In this document: positions 9,432-18,190 of the stretch, in pieces
Position numbering within the stretch: the first letter of the stretch is position 1
Layout of the letters: each line of letters opens with the position of its first letter
Assembly: GCA_963773315.1 (NCBI GenBank)
Contig: CAVZAF010000002.1
Coordinates: 978,736 to 1,042,735, forward strand
DNA: 64,000 nt
Source of the DNA: DATKAS01 sp963773315
GTDB taxonomy: Bacteria; Actinomycetota; Acidimicrobiia; Acidimicrobiales; DATKAS01
Reading direction: 5' to 3'
Position numbers and translations under genes: made by a program
Notes under the pieces: model-generated
The model's input: only the letters and a program-made list of their open reading frames with translations
Told to the model about the DNA's origin: nothing
Databases searched by the model: none

Positions 9432-9767
9432 GAACTACGAGAGCCGGACCTACCCGAACGGCGAGACCGTGCGGAAGTGCAACCTCGACCTCGCGCCCGA
9501 CGCGCCCTGGCGCTGCCCTGACCCGTGCCCCAGGTACGAGCGCCGCCTGGCCGACGTGAACTGGGCCCACGGCACCTTGATCGCTCCGCCGACTCCGCAG
9601 GAGCCGCCCGGCCTCGATGACGGGATCGGCGGCCGCCGTGCTCGACGAGGCCGAGGACATCATCAACACTGTCGGGCCGCGAGATCCTCGCCGAGGTGCA
9701 GGCCGAGCAAGGCCGGCGCCCGTTCTGGAGGCGTCTTCCGCCGCAAGCGCATAGCCTCGGACCGTGA
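9409..9767 (+). CDS. Cys-rich protein coupled to sufD, function unknown
   Basis: About 118 residues after removing two extra bases (near 9624 and 9684). Four cysteines lie in the first 40 residues (C7, C24, C36, C40; pattern C-x16-C-x11-C-x3-C), around NLDLAPDAPWRCPDPCPRYE. A helical C-terminal part follows (VLDEAEDIINTV, then EILAEVQAEQGRRPFWRRLP). The stop TGA at 9765-9767 overlaps the GTG start of sufD (GTGA), suggesting translational coupling. Four closely placed cysteines in a suf operon suggest metal or Fe-S binding, but that is inference. The start is GTG 9409; ATG 9415 is equally possible. Confidence 0.6.
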
Positions 9768-11060
9768 GCCTCTTCACCGCTCGACTGACGCGGTCGCGCC
9801 TTGCCCGGTCCGCCCTGGCTGCGCGCATTCCGCGGGGCTGCCGCCGAGCGAGCCCTCGCCAGCCCGAGCCCGACCGAGCCGAGGAGATCTGGCGCTACAG
9901 CCGCATCGGCGAGCTCGACCTCGATCGGTCTGTGCTCGCCCAACCCGGCTCGCGCCCGGCGCGCCACCGACGCGATCGCTGCTGCGGTCGCGGCGACCCG
10001 GGCGGCGATCCCTTCACGAGCGGCGTTCGTCATGCTGATCGACGGCCAAGTGGTGCATCACGAGCTCGACGAGGCGCTCGCGACGCCGGGCTCAGGTGTC
10101 GGAGCCTGGTGACGACCCTTCGGTCGGCGAGGTGATGACCGACGCCGACCGACGTCTTCGCCGAGCTCAACACCGCGTTCGCCGCGACGCCGATCGTGAT
10201 CGAGGTCCCGGACGGGCTCGTGGTCGAGGCTCCCGATCGTGGTCGCCAGCTTCACCGGCGACCGACGGGATCGTGACCCTTCCCGCGCCTGGTCGTTCGA
10301 GGCGGGCGCCGACTCGCGAGCTCACCGTCGTCGAGCGCTTCACGCTCCGGCCGACGTCGAGGCTCTCACGCTCCCCGTGGCCGAGATGCGATGCCGGGCA
10401 CGGGCGGCCGTCTGCGCTACCTCGCAGTGAACCAGCTCGGCCATCGGGTGTGGCAGATCGGCGTCGCAGGTCGCCCGCGCCGACCGCGGCCTCGTCCACG
10501 CTCCTCGCCACCGTGGCGCTCGGCGGCGACTACGCCCGGGTGCGCACCGACGCCCGCCTCGAGGGCCAGGGCGCCGTCGGGCAATCAGATCGCCGCGTAC
10601 TTCGGCGAGGCGCGAGCAGATGCACGACTTCCGCACCCTGCAGGACCATGCCGCACCGAAGACCACGTCCGACCTCCTCTTCAAGGGCGCGGTCGGAGGG
10701 CCACTCCCGCAGCGTGTACACGCGGGCTGATCCGGGTGCGCAAAGAAGCGCCGGGCACCACCGCCTTCCAGACCAACCGCAACCTCAAGCTGAGCGAAGG
10801 TGCGTGGGCCGACAGCGTGCCCAACCTCGAGATCGAGACCAACGACGTCCGCTGCAGTCACGCGTCAGCGGTCGGCCCCGATCGACGAGGAGCAGCGCTT
10901 CTACCTCGAGAGCCGCGGCGTGCCCCCGAGCGAGCGCCGAGCGGCTCATCGTGCTCGGCTTCTTCGACGAGGTCCTCGAGCGGCTGCCGGTTCCCGACCT
11001 CGCCGGTCCGGCTGCGTCGCGCAGATCGCGGCCAAGCTCGAGTCGGAGGGACGTCGATGA
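9764..11060 (+). CDS. sufD: Fe-S cluster assembly protein SufD (many frameshifts)
   Basis: SufD pairs with SufB to form the SufBCD scaffold. The start is GTG 9764 (VSLFTARLTRSR). Recognisable segments appear in turn in all three frames: GPPWLRAFRGAAAERALASP, EEIWRYSRIGELDLDR, LIDGQVVHHELDEALA, TTAFQTNRNLKLSEGAW, PNLEIETNDVRCSHA, EEQRFYLESRGVPPSE, LIVLGFFDEVLERLPVPD, and AAKLESEGRR before the stop at 11058-11060. The C-terminal IETNDVRCSHA with its cysteine and histidine is the usual SufB/SufD signature. At least ten indels are needed, mostly extra bases; the one near 9885 is more simply a missing base. Order and coupling fit an intact operon. Confidence 0.85.
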
Positions 11061-11392
11061 CCGCGCGAGCACCTGTGCTCGATCCGTGACGACTGCGCGC
11101 CAGGCACGGCACGCCTGTTCGACGTCGGTGGCGTGCCCATCTGCGTCGTGCGCATCGGCGACGACGTCTACGCCATCGGCGACACCTGCAGCCACGCCAA
11201 CGTGTCGCTGTCCGAGGGCGAGGTGCTCGTGCGACGACTGCGAGATCGAGTGCTGGAAGCACGGCAGCACGTTCTCGCTGGCGACGGGTGAGCCGCAGAC
11301 ACTGCCCGCCACGCACCCGGTGCCCGTCTACGCCGGTCTTCGTCGACGACGCAGATCGTCGTGACGTCGACCTCGATCAGAGCGACACGTGA
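11057..11392 (+). CDS. Rieske-type [2Fe-2S] ferredoxin of the suf operon (three insertions)
   Basis: Overlaps the sufD stop (ATGA) and is followed by sufC in a GTGA overlap. After removing about three extra bases (near 11066, 11230 and 11337) it gives about 110 residues. It carries the Rieske ligand pairs C-x-H in DTCSHANVSL and C-x2-H in CWKHGSTFSL. It resembles the non-heme Rieske proteins encoded between sufD and sufC in actinobacteria. It probably serves electron transfer or cluster handling, in the cytoplasm since there is no signal peptide. The exact role is not established by sequence. Confidence 0.85.
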
Positions 11393-12119
11393 GCGTGCTC
11401 GAGATCCGGGGCTCCGGGCCGCAGTCGGCGGCAAGCGAGATCCTGCACGGCATCGACCTCGCGGTTGCGAGCGGCGAGGTGCACGCCGTCATGGGTCCGA
11501 ACGGCGCCGGCAAGTCGACGCTGTCCCGTGGTGATGGGGCGACCCGGGTACGAGGTGCTCGGTGGCTCGGTCACGCTCGACGGCGTCGACGTGCTCGCCC
11601 TCGAGCCGTTCGAGCGGGCGCACGCGGGTCTGTTCCTCGCGCATGCAGTACCCCACCGAGGTGCCCGGCGTGAGCCTCGACGGCGATGCTGACCGAGGCG
11701 CTGCTCGCTCAGGGTCGATCGATCGAGGGCCTCGAGGAGCGCGTCGTCGCCGAGGCGCGCTCGCATCGGCTTCGACGAGCGCTTCCTCGTATCGGCCGCT
11801 CAACGTCGACCTGTCGGGCGGCGAGAAGAAGCGCAACGAGACGCTGCAGCTCGCGGTGCTCGAGCCGGCGATCGCGATCCTCGACGAGCTCGACTCTGGC
11901 CTCGACGTCGACGCGCTCCGCGCCTGCGCCCGACGGGTCGAGGCCGCGACGAAGGAAGGCGACCTCGGCGTGCTCGCCATCACCCACTACATCCGTCTGC
12001 TCCACGAGCTGCACGCCGACCGCGTCCACATCCTGGTGAAGGGCCGGATCGTCCGCACCGGCGACGCCTCCCTCGCGGCCGAGCTCGAAGAGCAGGGCTA
12101 CGGCCCCTATCTCGACTGA
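11389..12119 (+). CDS. sufC: SufC ATPase, first copy (about five insertions)
   Basis: ABC-type ATPase of the SufBCD complex. The start is GTG 11389. It has Walker A GPNGAGKST, then MQYPTEVPGVSL (Q-loop region), the signature LSGGEKKRNE, Walker B region AILDELDSGLDVDAL and the switch histidine in AITHYIRLL. Reading requires three frames with a net shift of five bases before 11800; the last 300 bases are clean and end EEQGYGPYLD. The corrected length is about 241 residues. A second, clearly different sufC lies at 15351-16109 on the opposite strand. Confidence 0.92.
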
Positions 12120-12122
12120 GAC

Positions 12123-12629
12123 GTGGCCTTGACTGACATCGACACCCCGCTCGTCGCCATCGTCATGGGCTCGCGCTCGGACTGGGACACCATGAAGGCG
12201 GCCGCCGAGGTGCTTGCCGCGCTCGACATCGCCCACGAGGTGAAGGTCGTCTCCGCGCATCGCACCCCTGCGCTGCTGCAGGAGTTCGCGACCGACGCCG
12301 AGGCCCACGGCATCGAGGCGATCATCGCGGGCGCGGGCGGAGCAGCCCACCTTCCTGGGATGGTCGCGGCGAACACGGTGGTGCCCGTCCTCGGTGTGCC
12401 GGTGCAGTCCAAGGCGCTCAACGGCCTCGACTCGTTGCTGTCGATCGTCCAGATGCCCGGCGGGGTGCCCGTCGGCACGATGGCGATCGGGACGGCCGGT
12501 GCGCTGAACGCGGGGCTGCTCGCGGCGGCGATCGTGTCGCGGGGTCGCCCAGAGATGCGCGAGCGGCTGCGCGCGTGGCGCGAGGCCCGAACGGCCGAGG
12601 TGCTCGCGCACCCCGACCCCCGCGAATGA
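12123..12629 (+). CDS. purE: N5-carboxyaminoimidazole ribonucleotide mutase PurE
   Basis: 168 residues, GTG start three bases after the sufC stop. Class I PurE converts N5-CAIR to CAIR in purine biosynthesis. Motifs are MGSRSDW at the N terminus (phosphate binding), VVSAHRTP (the catalytic His loop) and AGAGGAAHLPGM. No frameshift is present. It overlaps purK by ATGA (12626-12629), so the two are translationally coupled. Its position directly after sufC is not a standard arrangement. A shared transcript is possible. Confidence 0.96.
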   Translation: MALTDIDTPLVAIVMGSRSDWDTMKAAAEVLAALDIAHEVKVVSAHRTPALLQEFATDAEAHGIEAIIAGAGGAAHLPGMVAANTVVPVLGVPVQSKALNGLDSLLSIVQMPGGVPVGTMAIGTAGALNAGLLAAAIVSRGRPEMRERLRAWREARTAEVLAHPDPRE

Positions 12630-13612
12630 GGGTCGGCGTCCTCGGGGGTGGGCAGCTCGGGTTGATGCTGTCGCAGGCTGCGGCGGCGCTCGACATCGAC
12701 ATCGTGCTGGTCGACGCTGCGACCGACCTGCCGCCACTCGACCACGGTGAGCGGGTCGCCACCGCCTTCGACGACCCGCTCGCCTTCGAAGTATTGGGTC
12801 GCTGTGACGTCGTGACCGTCGAGCTCGAAGGAGTGCCGGTCGCGGTGCTCGATCGCCTCGCGGCCGTCACGCGGGTCGCGCCACCGACCGTCGCCGTGGC
12901 GGTGAGCCAGGACCGGCTCGTCGAGAAGCGGCACTTCACGTCGATCGGGATCCCGACCGCGCCATTCGTCGACATCGCCGCGGCGGCGCGCATCGCCGAT
13001 CACCCGGTCATCGTGAAGTCGCGTCGCGGCGGCTACGACGGCCGCGGCCAGGTCGTGGTCGCTGCGGGCGGCGAGATCGCCGGCTCCGACGCGATCGTCG
13101 AGGACCGCATCGAGTTCGACCGGGAGCTGTCGATCGTCGCCGCTCGAGATCGGGACGGGCAGGTGGTCTGCTATCCCCTCGTCGAGAACCGGCACGCAGA
13201 CGGCATCCTGCGCGTCACGACCGCGCCCGCGACCGACACGCCGGCCGCGCTGCAGGCGCTCGCGGACGACTACGTCACCCGGCTCGCGGAGTCACTCGAC
13301 TACGTCGGCGTGCTCGCGCTCGAGCTCTTCCAGGTCGGCGACGCGCTGCTCGCGAACGAGATGGCGCCGCGGGTGCACAACACGGGGCACTGGACGATCG
13401 AGGGTTCGGCGACGAGTCAGTTCACGCAGCACCTGCTCGCGATCACCGGAGCGCCGCTGGGGTCGGCCGCACTGCTCGCGCCGGCGACGATGACGAACCT
13501 GATCGGCGAGCTGCCCGACCCGTTGCCCTCGGGGTCGAACGTGTTCGTGCACCTGTACGGCAAGGAACCGCGGGCGGGCCGGAAGCTCGGCCACGTGACA
13601 CGGCTCGACTAG
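12626..13612 (+). CDS. purK: N5-carboxyaminoimidazole ribonucleotide synthase PurK
   Basis: ATP-grasp enzyme that carboxylates AIR to N5-CAIR, the substrate of PurE. The start ATG 12626 lies in the purE stop; 328 residues, slightly short for the family (about 350-380). GVLGGGQLGLML is the N-terminal nucleotide-fold motif. KSRRGGYDGRGQ and FDRELSIVAARD belong to the ATP-grasp core, and NEMAPRVHNTGHWTIEG is the characteristic C-terminal active-site loop. The stop overlaps the convergent sufU stop by four bases. Confidence 0.96.
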   Translation: MRVGVLGGGQLGLMLSQAAAALDIDIVLVDAATDLPPLDHGERVATAFDDPLAFEVLGRCDVVTVELEGVPVAVLDRLAAVTRVAPPTVAVAVSQDRLVEKRHFTSIGIPTAPFVDIAAAARIADHPVIVKSRRGGYDGRGQVVVAAGGEIAGSDAIVEDRIEFDRELSIVAARDRDGQVVCYPLVENRHADGILRVTTAPATDTPAALQALADDYVTRLAESLDYVGVLALELFQVGDALLANEMAPRVHNTGHWTIEGSATSQFTQHLLAITGAPLGSAALLAPATMTNLIGELPDPLPSGSNVFVHLYGKEPRAGRKLGHVTRLD

Positions 13613-14076
13613 GCGGAGAGCTCTTCCAGGCCCTGCGTGAGGGTGTTCCACGCCAGGGTGGCGCACTTGATCCGGACGGGGAACTTCACGACGCCGCGCA
13701 GCGCCTCGAGGTCGCCGAGCTTCACGTCGACGCCGTTCTCGTCCTCGCCCTCGTCGCCGTCGAGCGTGTGCTCGTGGATCGACATCATCGCCTTGAACGC
13801 TCGGATGACGTCGCGCGCCTCGGCGACGGTCTTTCCCTTGACCGCCGTGGACATCATCGAGGCCGACGACTGGCTGATCGAGCAGCCCTGCCCGGCGATG
13901 CGCAGGTCCTTCACGACGCCGTCGTCGACGTCGAGGAACACGACGACCTCGTCGCCACACAGCGGGTTGAAGCCCTCGGTGCGGTGCGCCGGGGGAGTGG
14001 GGAGCTCGCCACGGTTCCGCGGGTTGCGGTAGTGGTCGAGGATGATCTCGCGGTAGAGGTCTTCGAGTCCGGGCAT
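13609..14076 (-). CDS. sufU: Fe-S assembly sulfur-acceptor protein SufU
   Basis: 155 residues from ATG 14076 (MPGLEDLYREIILDHYRNP). SufU accepts persulfide sulfur from SufS in a zinc-dependent manner. The three metal/active-site cysteines are present: NPLCGDEV, GQGCSISQSSAS and KCATLAW. The insertion relative to IscU that defines SufU (residues around DGDEGEDENG) is also present. It lies 25 bases after sufS on the same strand and is probably in one operon with sufS and the second sufC. Uninterrupted frame. Confidence 0.95.
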   Translation of the reverse strand: MPGLEDLYREIILDHYRNPRNRGELPTPPAHRTEGFNPLCGDEVVVFLDVDDGVVKDLRIAGQGCSISQSSASMMSTAVKGKTVAEARDVIRAFKAMMSIHEHTLDGDEGEDENGVDVKLGDLEALRGVVKFPVRIKCATLAWNTLTQGLEELSA

Positions 14077-14101
14077 GGTTGTCAGTGTCCTCAGGAGTGG
14101 C

Positions 14102-15346
14102 TCAGAGCGAGAAGAAGTCGGTGGCTGCGTCGAGGCCGTTTGCGAGTGCGTCGACGTCGGCGTCGTCGTTGTACACGTAGAACGAGGCGCGAGCGGTGGC
14201 ATTCACCCCGAGCTCACGCATCAGCGGCTTGGCACAGTGGTGGCCCGCCCGCACGCACACGTTCGTCTGGTCGAGGACCTGCGAGATGTCGTGCGGGTGG
14301 AGGTCGCGGAACGCGATCGACAGCGCGCCGCCGCGCACCTCGATGTTGCGAGGGCCGAAGATCGTGATGTCGTCGCCGAACCGCTCGGTCAGCGAGTCGA
14401 TCGCGTAGCCCGTGACCTGCATCTCGTGCTGGCGCACGTTGGTCATGCCGAGCTCGTCGAGGTAGTCGACCGCGGCTCCGAACCCGATCGCCTCTGCGAT
14501 CGGGGGGGTGCCCGCCTCGAACTTCACCGGGAGCTCGTTCGGTGTGAACCCATCGAGGCGCACGTCGCGGATCATGTCACCGCCGCCCAGGAAGGGAGGC
14601 ATGGCGTCGAGCAGCTCCTCGCGTCCCCACAGCACGCCGATGCCCGTGGGCCCGCACATCTTGTGCGCTGAGAACGCAATGAAGTCGGCGTCGAGCGCGA
14701 CGACGTCGGTCGGCACGTGAGGCACGTACTGACACGCGTCGACGATCGCGAGCGCGCCGTGCGCGTGCGCAGCGTCCGCGAGCTGGCGGACGGGGTTGAT
14801 CGTGCCGAGGACGTTCGACATCGCGGCGAAGCCGAACGCCTTGGCCCCGTCGAGCAGCGAGTCGAGGTCGGTGAGGTCCAGCAGGCCCTCGGGCGTAATT
14901 GGCACCCAGCGCAGAACGATGCCGCGCTCGGCGGCGAGGATGTGCCAGGGGACGATGTTCGCGTGGTGCTCCATGTGGGTGAGCACGACGACGTCACCCT
15001 CACGGAGGTTCGCGCGTCCCCACGAGTAGGCGACGAGATTGATGCCCTCGGTCGCGTTCTTCGTGAAGACGACTTCGCGTTCGCTCGGAGCGTTGATGAA
15101 CCGCTTCACCTTCAGCCGCGCGGTCTCGTAGGCCTCGGTCGCCTCCCCGGCGATGTGGTACACGCTGCGGTGCACGTTCGCGTTGCACGTCTCGTAGTAG
15201 CGCTCCATCGCGTCGAGCACTTGCCGGGGCTTTTGCGAGGTCGCCGCCGAGTCGAGGTAGACGAGACGAGTGCCGTTGATCACGCGATCGAGGATCGGGA
15301 AGTCCTTCTTGATGCGCGCGACATCGAGCCCTGCGTTCACAGCCAT
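14102..15346 (-). CDS. sufS: Cysteine desulfurase SufS
   Basis: 414 residues from ATG 15346. This PLP enzyme removes sulfur from cysteine for Fe-S assembly. It has the PLP lysine in FSAHKMCGPTGIGV, the preceding VDACQYVPH (DACQ where DGAQ is more common) and the persulfide cysteine in RAGHHCAKPLM. Substrate motifs such as YLDSAATSQKP and THMEHHANIVPW are typical of group II desulfurases. sufC lies four bases upstream and sufU downstream. The frame is clean, in sharp contrast to sufB-sufD. Confidence 0.97.
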   Translation of the reverse strand: MAVNAGLDVARIKKDFPILDRVINGTRLVYLDSAATSQKPRQVLDAMERYYETCNANVHRSVYHIAGEATEAYETARLKVKRFINAPSEREVVFTKNATEGINLVAYSWGRANLREGDVVVLTHMEHHANIVPWHILAAERGIVLRWVPITPEGLLDLTDLDSLLDGAKAFGFAAMSNVLGTINPVRQLADAAHAHGALAIVDACQYVPHVPTDVVALDADFIAFSAHKMCGPTGIGVLWGREELLDAMPPFLGGGDMIRDVRLDGFTPNELPVKFEAGTPPIAEAIGFGAAVDYLDELGMTNVRQHEMQVTGYAIDSLTERFGDDITIFGPRNIEVRGGALSIAFRDLHPHDISQVLDQTNVCVRAGHHCAKPLMRELGVNATARASFYVYNDDADVDALANGLDAATDFFSL

Positions 15347-15350
15347 GGTC

Positions 15351-16109
15351 TCACCGCCATGCGTCGTACCCCTCTCGATCGAGTCGCTCGGCGAGCTCGG
15401 GGCCCCCGCTGTCGACGACGCGCCCATCGACGAGGATGTGCACTCGGTCGGGCTCGAGGTAGTCGAGAAGGCGCCGGTAGTGCGTTATCAGCACCACGCC
15501 GAGCGCGGGACGATCGGTGCGCACCTCTTGCACGCCGCGCGCCACGACTTTCAGCGCGTCGATGTCGAGACCGGAGTCGGTCTCGTCGAGCACCGCGAGC
15601 TCGGGTTCGAGGATCGCCATCTGAAGGACCTCGTTGCGCTTCTTCTCTCCACCGGAGAAGCCCTCGTTCAGGTACCGATCGGCGAACGACGGGTCCATGT
15701 CGAGGCGCTTCATCCAATCCATGATCGCCAAGCGCAGCTCGAGCACCGACAGGTCGATGCCCTTGCGCGCTGAGAGCGCCTGGCGCAGGAACTGGATCAC
15801 CGACACGCCGGCGATCTCCTGCGGGTACTGGAAAGCGAGGAACATGCCGCTCTTCGCACGCACGTCGGTCGGCCAGTCGGTGACGTCGTCGCCCTTGAAC
15901 CAGATGTGACCGTTGGTCACCTCGTAGCCCGGATCGGCGAGCAGCGCGCTGGCCAGGGTGGACTTGCCCGATCCGTTCGGCCCCATGAGCGCGTGGACCT
16001 CCCCCGGCCGAACCACGAGGTCGACGCCCTGCAGGATCTCGGCCAAAGCGACCTCGTCGGAGGCCGGGCGCACGTGCAATCCCTCGACGCGCAGGAGCTC
16101 TGCAGTCAC
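15351..16109 (-). CDS. sufC: SufC ATPase, second copy
   Basis: 252 residues from GTG 16109. The start is supported by a TANNNT box (TACACT, 16117-16122 on the minus strand) 13 bases upstream, suggesting a leaderless message. It has Walker A GPNGSGKST, Q-loop AFQYPQEIAGVSV, signature FSGGEKKRNE, Walker B region AVLDETDSGLDIDAL and switch His in LITHYRRLL. It differs throughout from the plus-strand SufC at 11389-12119, so the two are paralogues and not a repeat. It forms an operon sufC-sufS-sufU. It could serve the same SufB-SufD or a second complex. Confidence 0.95.
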   Translation of the reverse strand: MTAELLRVEGLHVRPASDEVALAEILQGVDLVVRPGEVHALMGPNGSGKSTLASALLADPGYEVTNGHIWFKGDDVTDWPTDVRAKSGMFLAFQYPQEIAGVSVIQFLRQALSARKGIDLSVLELRLAIMDWMKRLDMDPSFADRYLNEGFSGGEKKRNEVLQMAILEPELAVLDETDSGLDIDALKVVARGVQEVRTDRPALGVVLITHYRRLLDYLEPDRVHILVDGRVVDSGGPELAERLDREGYDAWR

Positions 16110-16116
16110 GGTCCCA

Positions 16117-16122
16117 AGTGTA
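16117..16122 (-). promoter_or_regulatory. -10 box for sufC-sufS-sufU
   Basis: TACACT on the minus strand, its first base 13 nt before the GTG at 16109, in the AT-rich part of the divergent intergenic region. The spacing predicts a transcript starting at or next to the start codon. Confidence 0.5.
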
Positions 16123-16237
16123 ATAACCACTACGGCGATAGGGGAAATATGGAGGCCGGAAATCCGGGCCAAACGGCCCAGAAAGGGGTCGACTGGCCCA
16201 CTCAGCCACCCCCCGTGGCCGCCGATGGAGATACATC

Positions 16238-17884
16238 GTGAAGCGCGCGCCCGCTAGTCCTCTCGACGCGGCCGGGCCCCCGGTGCGGGGCCTGGCGGCC
16301 TTGGCGTCGCTGGCTCGCGCCGTCGCGGCTGCCGACGACCTCATGCAGACGCTCGAGATGGCGGCCGAGGAAGCGCGTGCCGCACTCGGTGCATCTGCCG
16401 TCTCGATCGCACGCGCCGAGCTCGACCGCTGCTCGCTGAAGGTGCTGGTGAACGTGGGCGCGCTCGCCGAAGGTGAGGTGCGGTTCCCGACGGACGAGGT
16501 GTACCCGTTCGATCAGTTCCCCGCCGTCGAGACGCTGCTGCTGAAAGGCCAGCCGTACCGCTCGTGCGTCGACGACCCCGACGAGGTGCCATTCATCACC
16601 GAGTGGCTGCGCGAGCGTGGCCGCAGCTCCGAGCTCGGCGTGCCGATCGTGGTCGACGGCGAGGTGTGGGGAGAGCTGTGGGCTGCGACCGCGCCAGGCG
16701 ACTCACCGCTCAGCACCGACGACACCGAGTTCTTGCAGGCGGCAGCGCTGTACGTCGCGGCTGCGGTCGGCCATGCGGAGCACATGGCTCGGCTCGAGCG
16801 CCTTGCGTTCGAGGACTCGCTGACCGGCCTCGCGAACCGCCGCGCGCTCGACGAGAGGCTCGAAGCCGCGCTCGAGCGGGCGGCGATCACCGGTCGGCCC
16901 GTGTCGCTGCTCGTGTTCGACATCGATGGCATGAAGGAAGTGAACGACCGCTTCGGTCACGACACCGGCGACGAGGCGCTCATCGCGGTCGCGGATGGCC
17001 TGCGTGCTGCGATCGCCGACGTCGAGGGCGCGTTCGCGTTCCGGCTCGGGGGAGACGAGTTCTGCATCCTGCTCTCGGGGCACGACGGCGCCGAGGCCGC
17101 GCTCGTCGCGCAGGACGCGCTCGGAAGGCTTCAAGCATCGTCGGGCCGCCGGCTGTCTGCCTCGTGCGGTGTCGCGACGACCGGCCCCGGAGTCTCGCGA
17201 GCGAAGGAGCTGTTTCGCTCGGCGGACGCGGCGCAATACGCGGCGAAGCGCGCCGGCCGCGGCCGTGTGCGCGTGTCGCGTCCCGCGGCGGACACTCACA
17301 TCGAAGGAGTGCGAGCGCCTTGGCGGTTCTTCCGCGATCGCACTGACGGCATGCACGGCTTGCTCGACTCGTCGCTCGCCTTGCTCGACGGCCCGCTCGC
17401 CGATGCGGACGAGGAGGATCGGCTCGAGGCGGTCGCCGCGACGGCGGCTGCCGCGCTCGACGTCGTGTCGTGGACGATCTCGGTGTCAGATGGCCTGGGG
17501 TCAGGTGGGAGCGGTGAGGTTCGTGCAGTGCTCGTCGGGATGGCCCGAGTCGACGGCACCGGCGGGTCGGACGCGTTCACGTTCGACGATGCGGTGAGCT
17601 ACGTCGTCGCCGACTACCCCGTGACCGACAAGGCGCTCCGTGAGGAGTCGTCGTTCCTCGTGGACGTCGACGATCCGGAGGCTGATCCGGGGGAAGTCGC
17701 GATCTTGCGCAAGCTGCGGGCAACCGAAGTGCTCGGTGCGGCGGCAAAGGGTCGCGACGCGACCTACCTGCTCGAGCTCTACGGGGACGGGCAGACCGCC
17801 TCGCTCGAGCACGCTCGCGCCGAGATCAGGCTGCTCGTGCTCGAAGCTGTACACGGCGCCGGTCGGCGCCGTCCACTCGCCTAG
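16238..17884 (+). CDS. GAF-GGDEF diguanylate cyclase
   Basis: 548 residues from GTG 16238, with GGAG at 16227-16230 as ribosome site. A GAF-like sensor domain covers about residues 20-185. A GGDEF domain follows, from DSLTGLANRRALDERL (193-208) with the intact active-site motif GGDEF at 271-275 and FDIDGMKEVND for metal/substrate binding. It should make cyclic di-GMP from GTP. The RxxD inhibitory site normally five residues before GGDEF is absent. A C-terminal region of about 200 residues (from 350) has no motif I recognise and may be a second GAF-like sensor. There are no transmembrane segments. Confidence 0.93.
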   Translation: MKRAPASPLDAAGPPVRGLAALASLARAVAAADDLMQTLEMAAEEARAALGASAVSIARAELDRCSLKVLVNVGALAEGEVRFPTDEVYPFDQFPAVETLLLKGQPYRSCVDDPDEVPFITEWLRERGRSSELGVPIVVDGEVWGELWAATAPGDSPLSTDDTEFLQAAALYVAAAVGHAEHMARLERLAFEDSLTGLANRRALDERLEAALERAAITGRPVSLLVFDIDGMKEVNDRFGHDTGDEALIAVADGLRAAIADVEGAFAFRLGGDEFCILLSGHDGAEAALVAQDALGRLQASSGRRLSASCGVATTGPGVSRAKELFRSADAAQYAAKRAGRGRVRVSRPAADTHIEGVRAPWRFFRDRTDGMHGLLDSSLALLDGPLADADEEDRLEAVAATAAAALDVVSWTISVSDGLGSGGSGEVRAVLVGMARVDGTGGSDAFTFDDAVSYVVADYPVTDKALREESSFLVDVDDPEADPGEVAILRKLRATEVLGAAAKGRDATYLLELYGDGQTASLEHARAEIRLLVLEAVHGAGRRRPLA

Positions 17885-17894
17885 CTCGTCGAGC

Positions 17895-18104
17895 TCAGCT
17901 CGTGGCGCTGTCGGAAGGCTTGTCCGAGGGAGTCGCCTTCTGGGCCGGCGCCTCGTCGTCCATCTTGACGCCCTCCTTCAGGCCTTCCTTGAACTCCTTC
18001 TGCGCCTGACCGAGCGAACGGGCGAGCTTGGGCAGCTTCGTGCCGCCGAAGACAAGCAGGACGATCAGCAAGATGATGATCAGCTCAGCAGGACCGAGAT
18101 CCAT
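17895..18104 (-). CDS. tatA: Sec-independent protein translocase TatA
   Basis: 69 residues: a short N terminus, one membrane segment (AELIIILLIVLLVFGGTKLP), an amphipathic helix (ARSLGQAQKEFKEGLKEG) and a charged tail. This is the classic TatA/TatE architecture, forming the pore for folded-protein export. A ribosome site (GGGGA) lies about 8 bases before ATG 18104. It stands alone, with no tatC nearby, and ends 11 bases from the convergent GGDEF gene. Confidence 0.94.
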   Translation of the reverse strand: MDLGPAELIIILLIVLLVFGGTKLPKLARSLGQAQKEFKEGLKEGVKMDDEAPAQKATPSDKPSDSATS

Positions 18105-18190
18105 GACGGTTCCCCTTCGTGGGTGTCTGCGGGAAGTGTACGCACCACCGCGCCGCCTTGGATCAGCGCGGCACAGTCATCAGGCCGATC

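Noticed and set aside
7570..12119. Programmed frameshifting in the suf genes
   Set aside because: There is no slippery heptamer or pseudoknot pattern, the breaks are numerous and at unrelated sequences, and nearly all are insertions.
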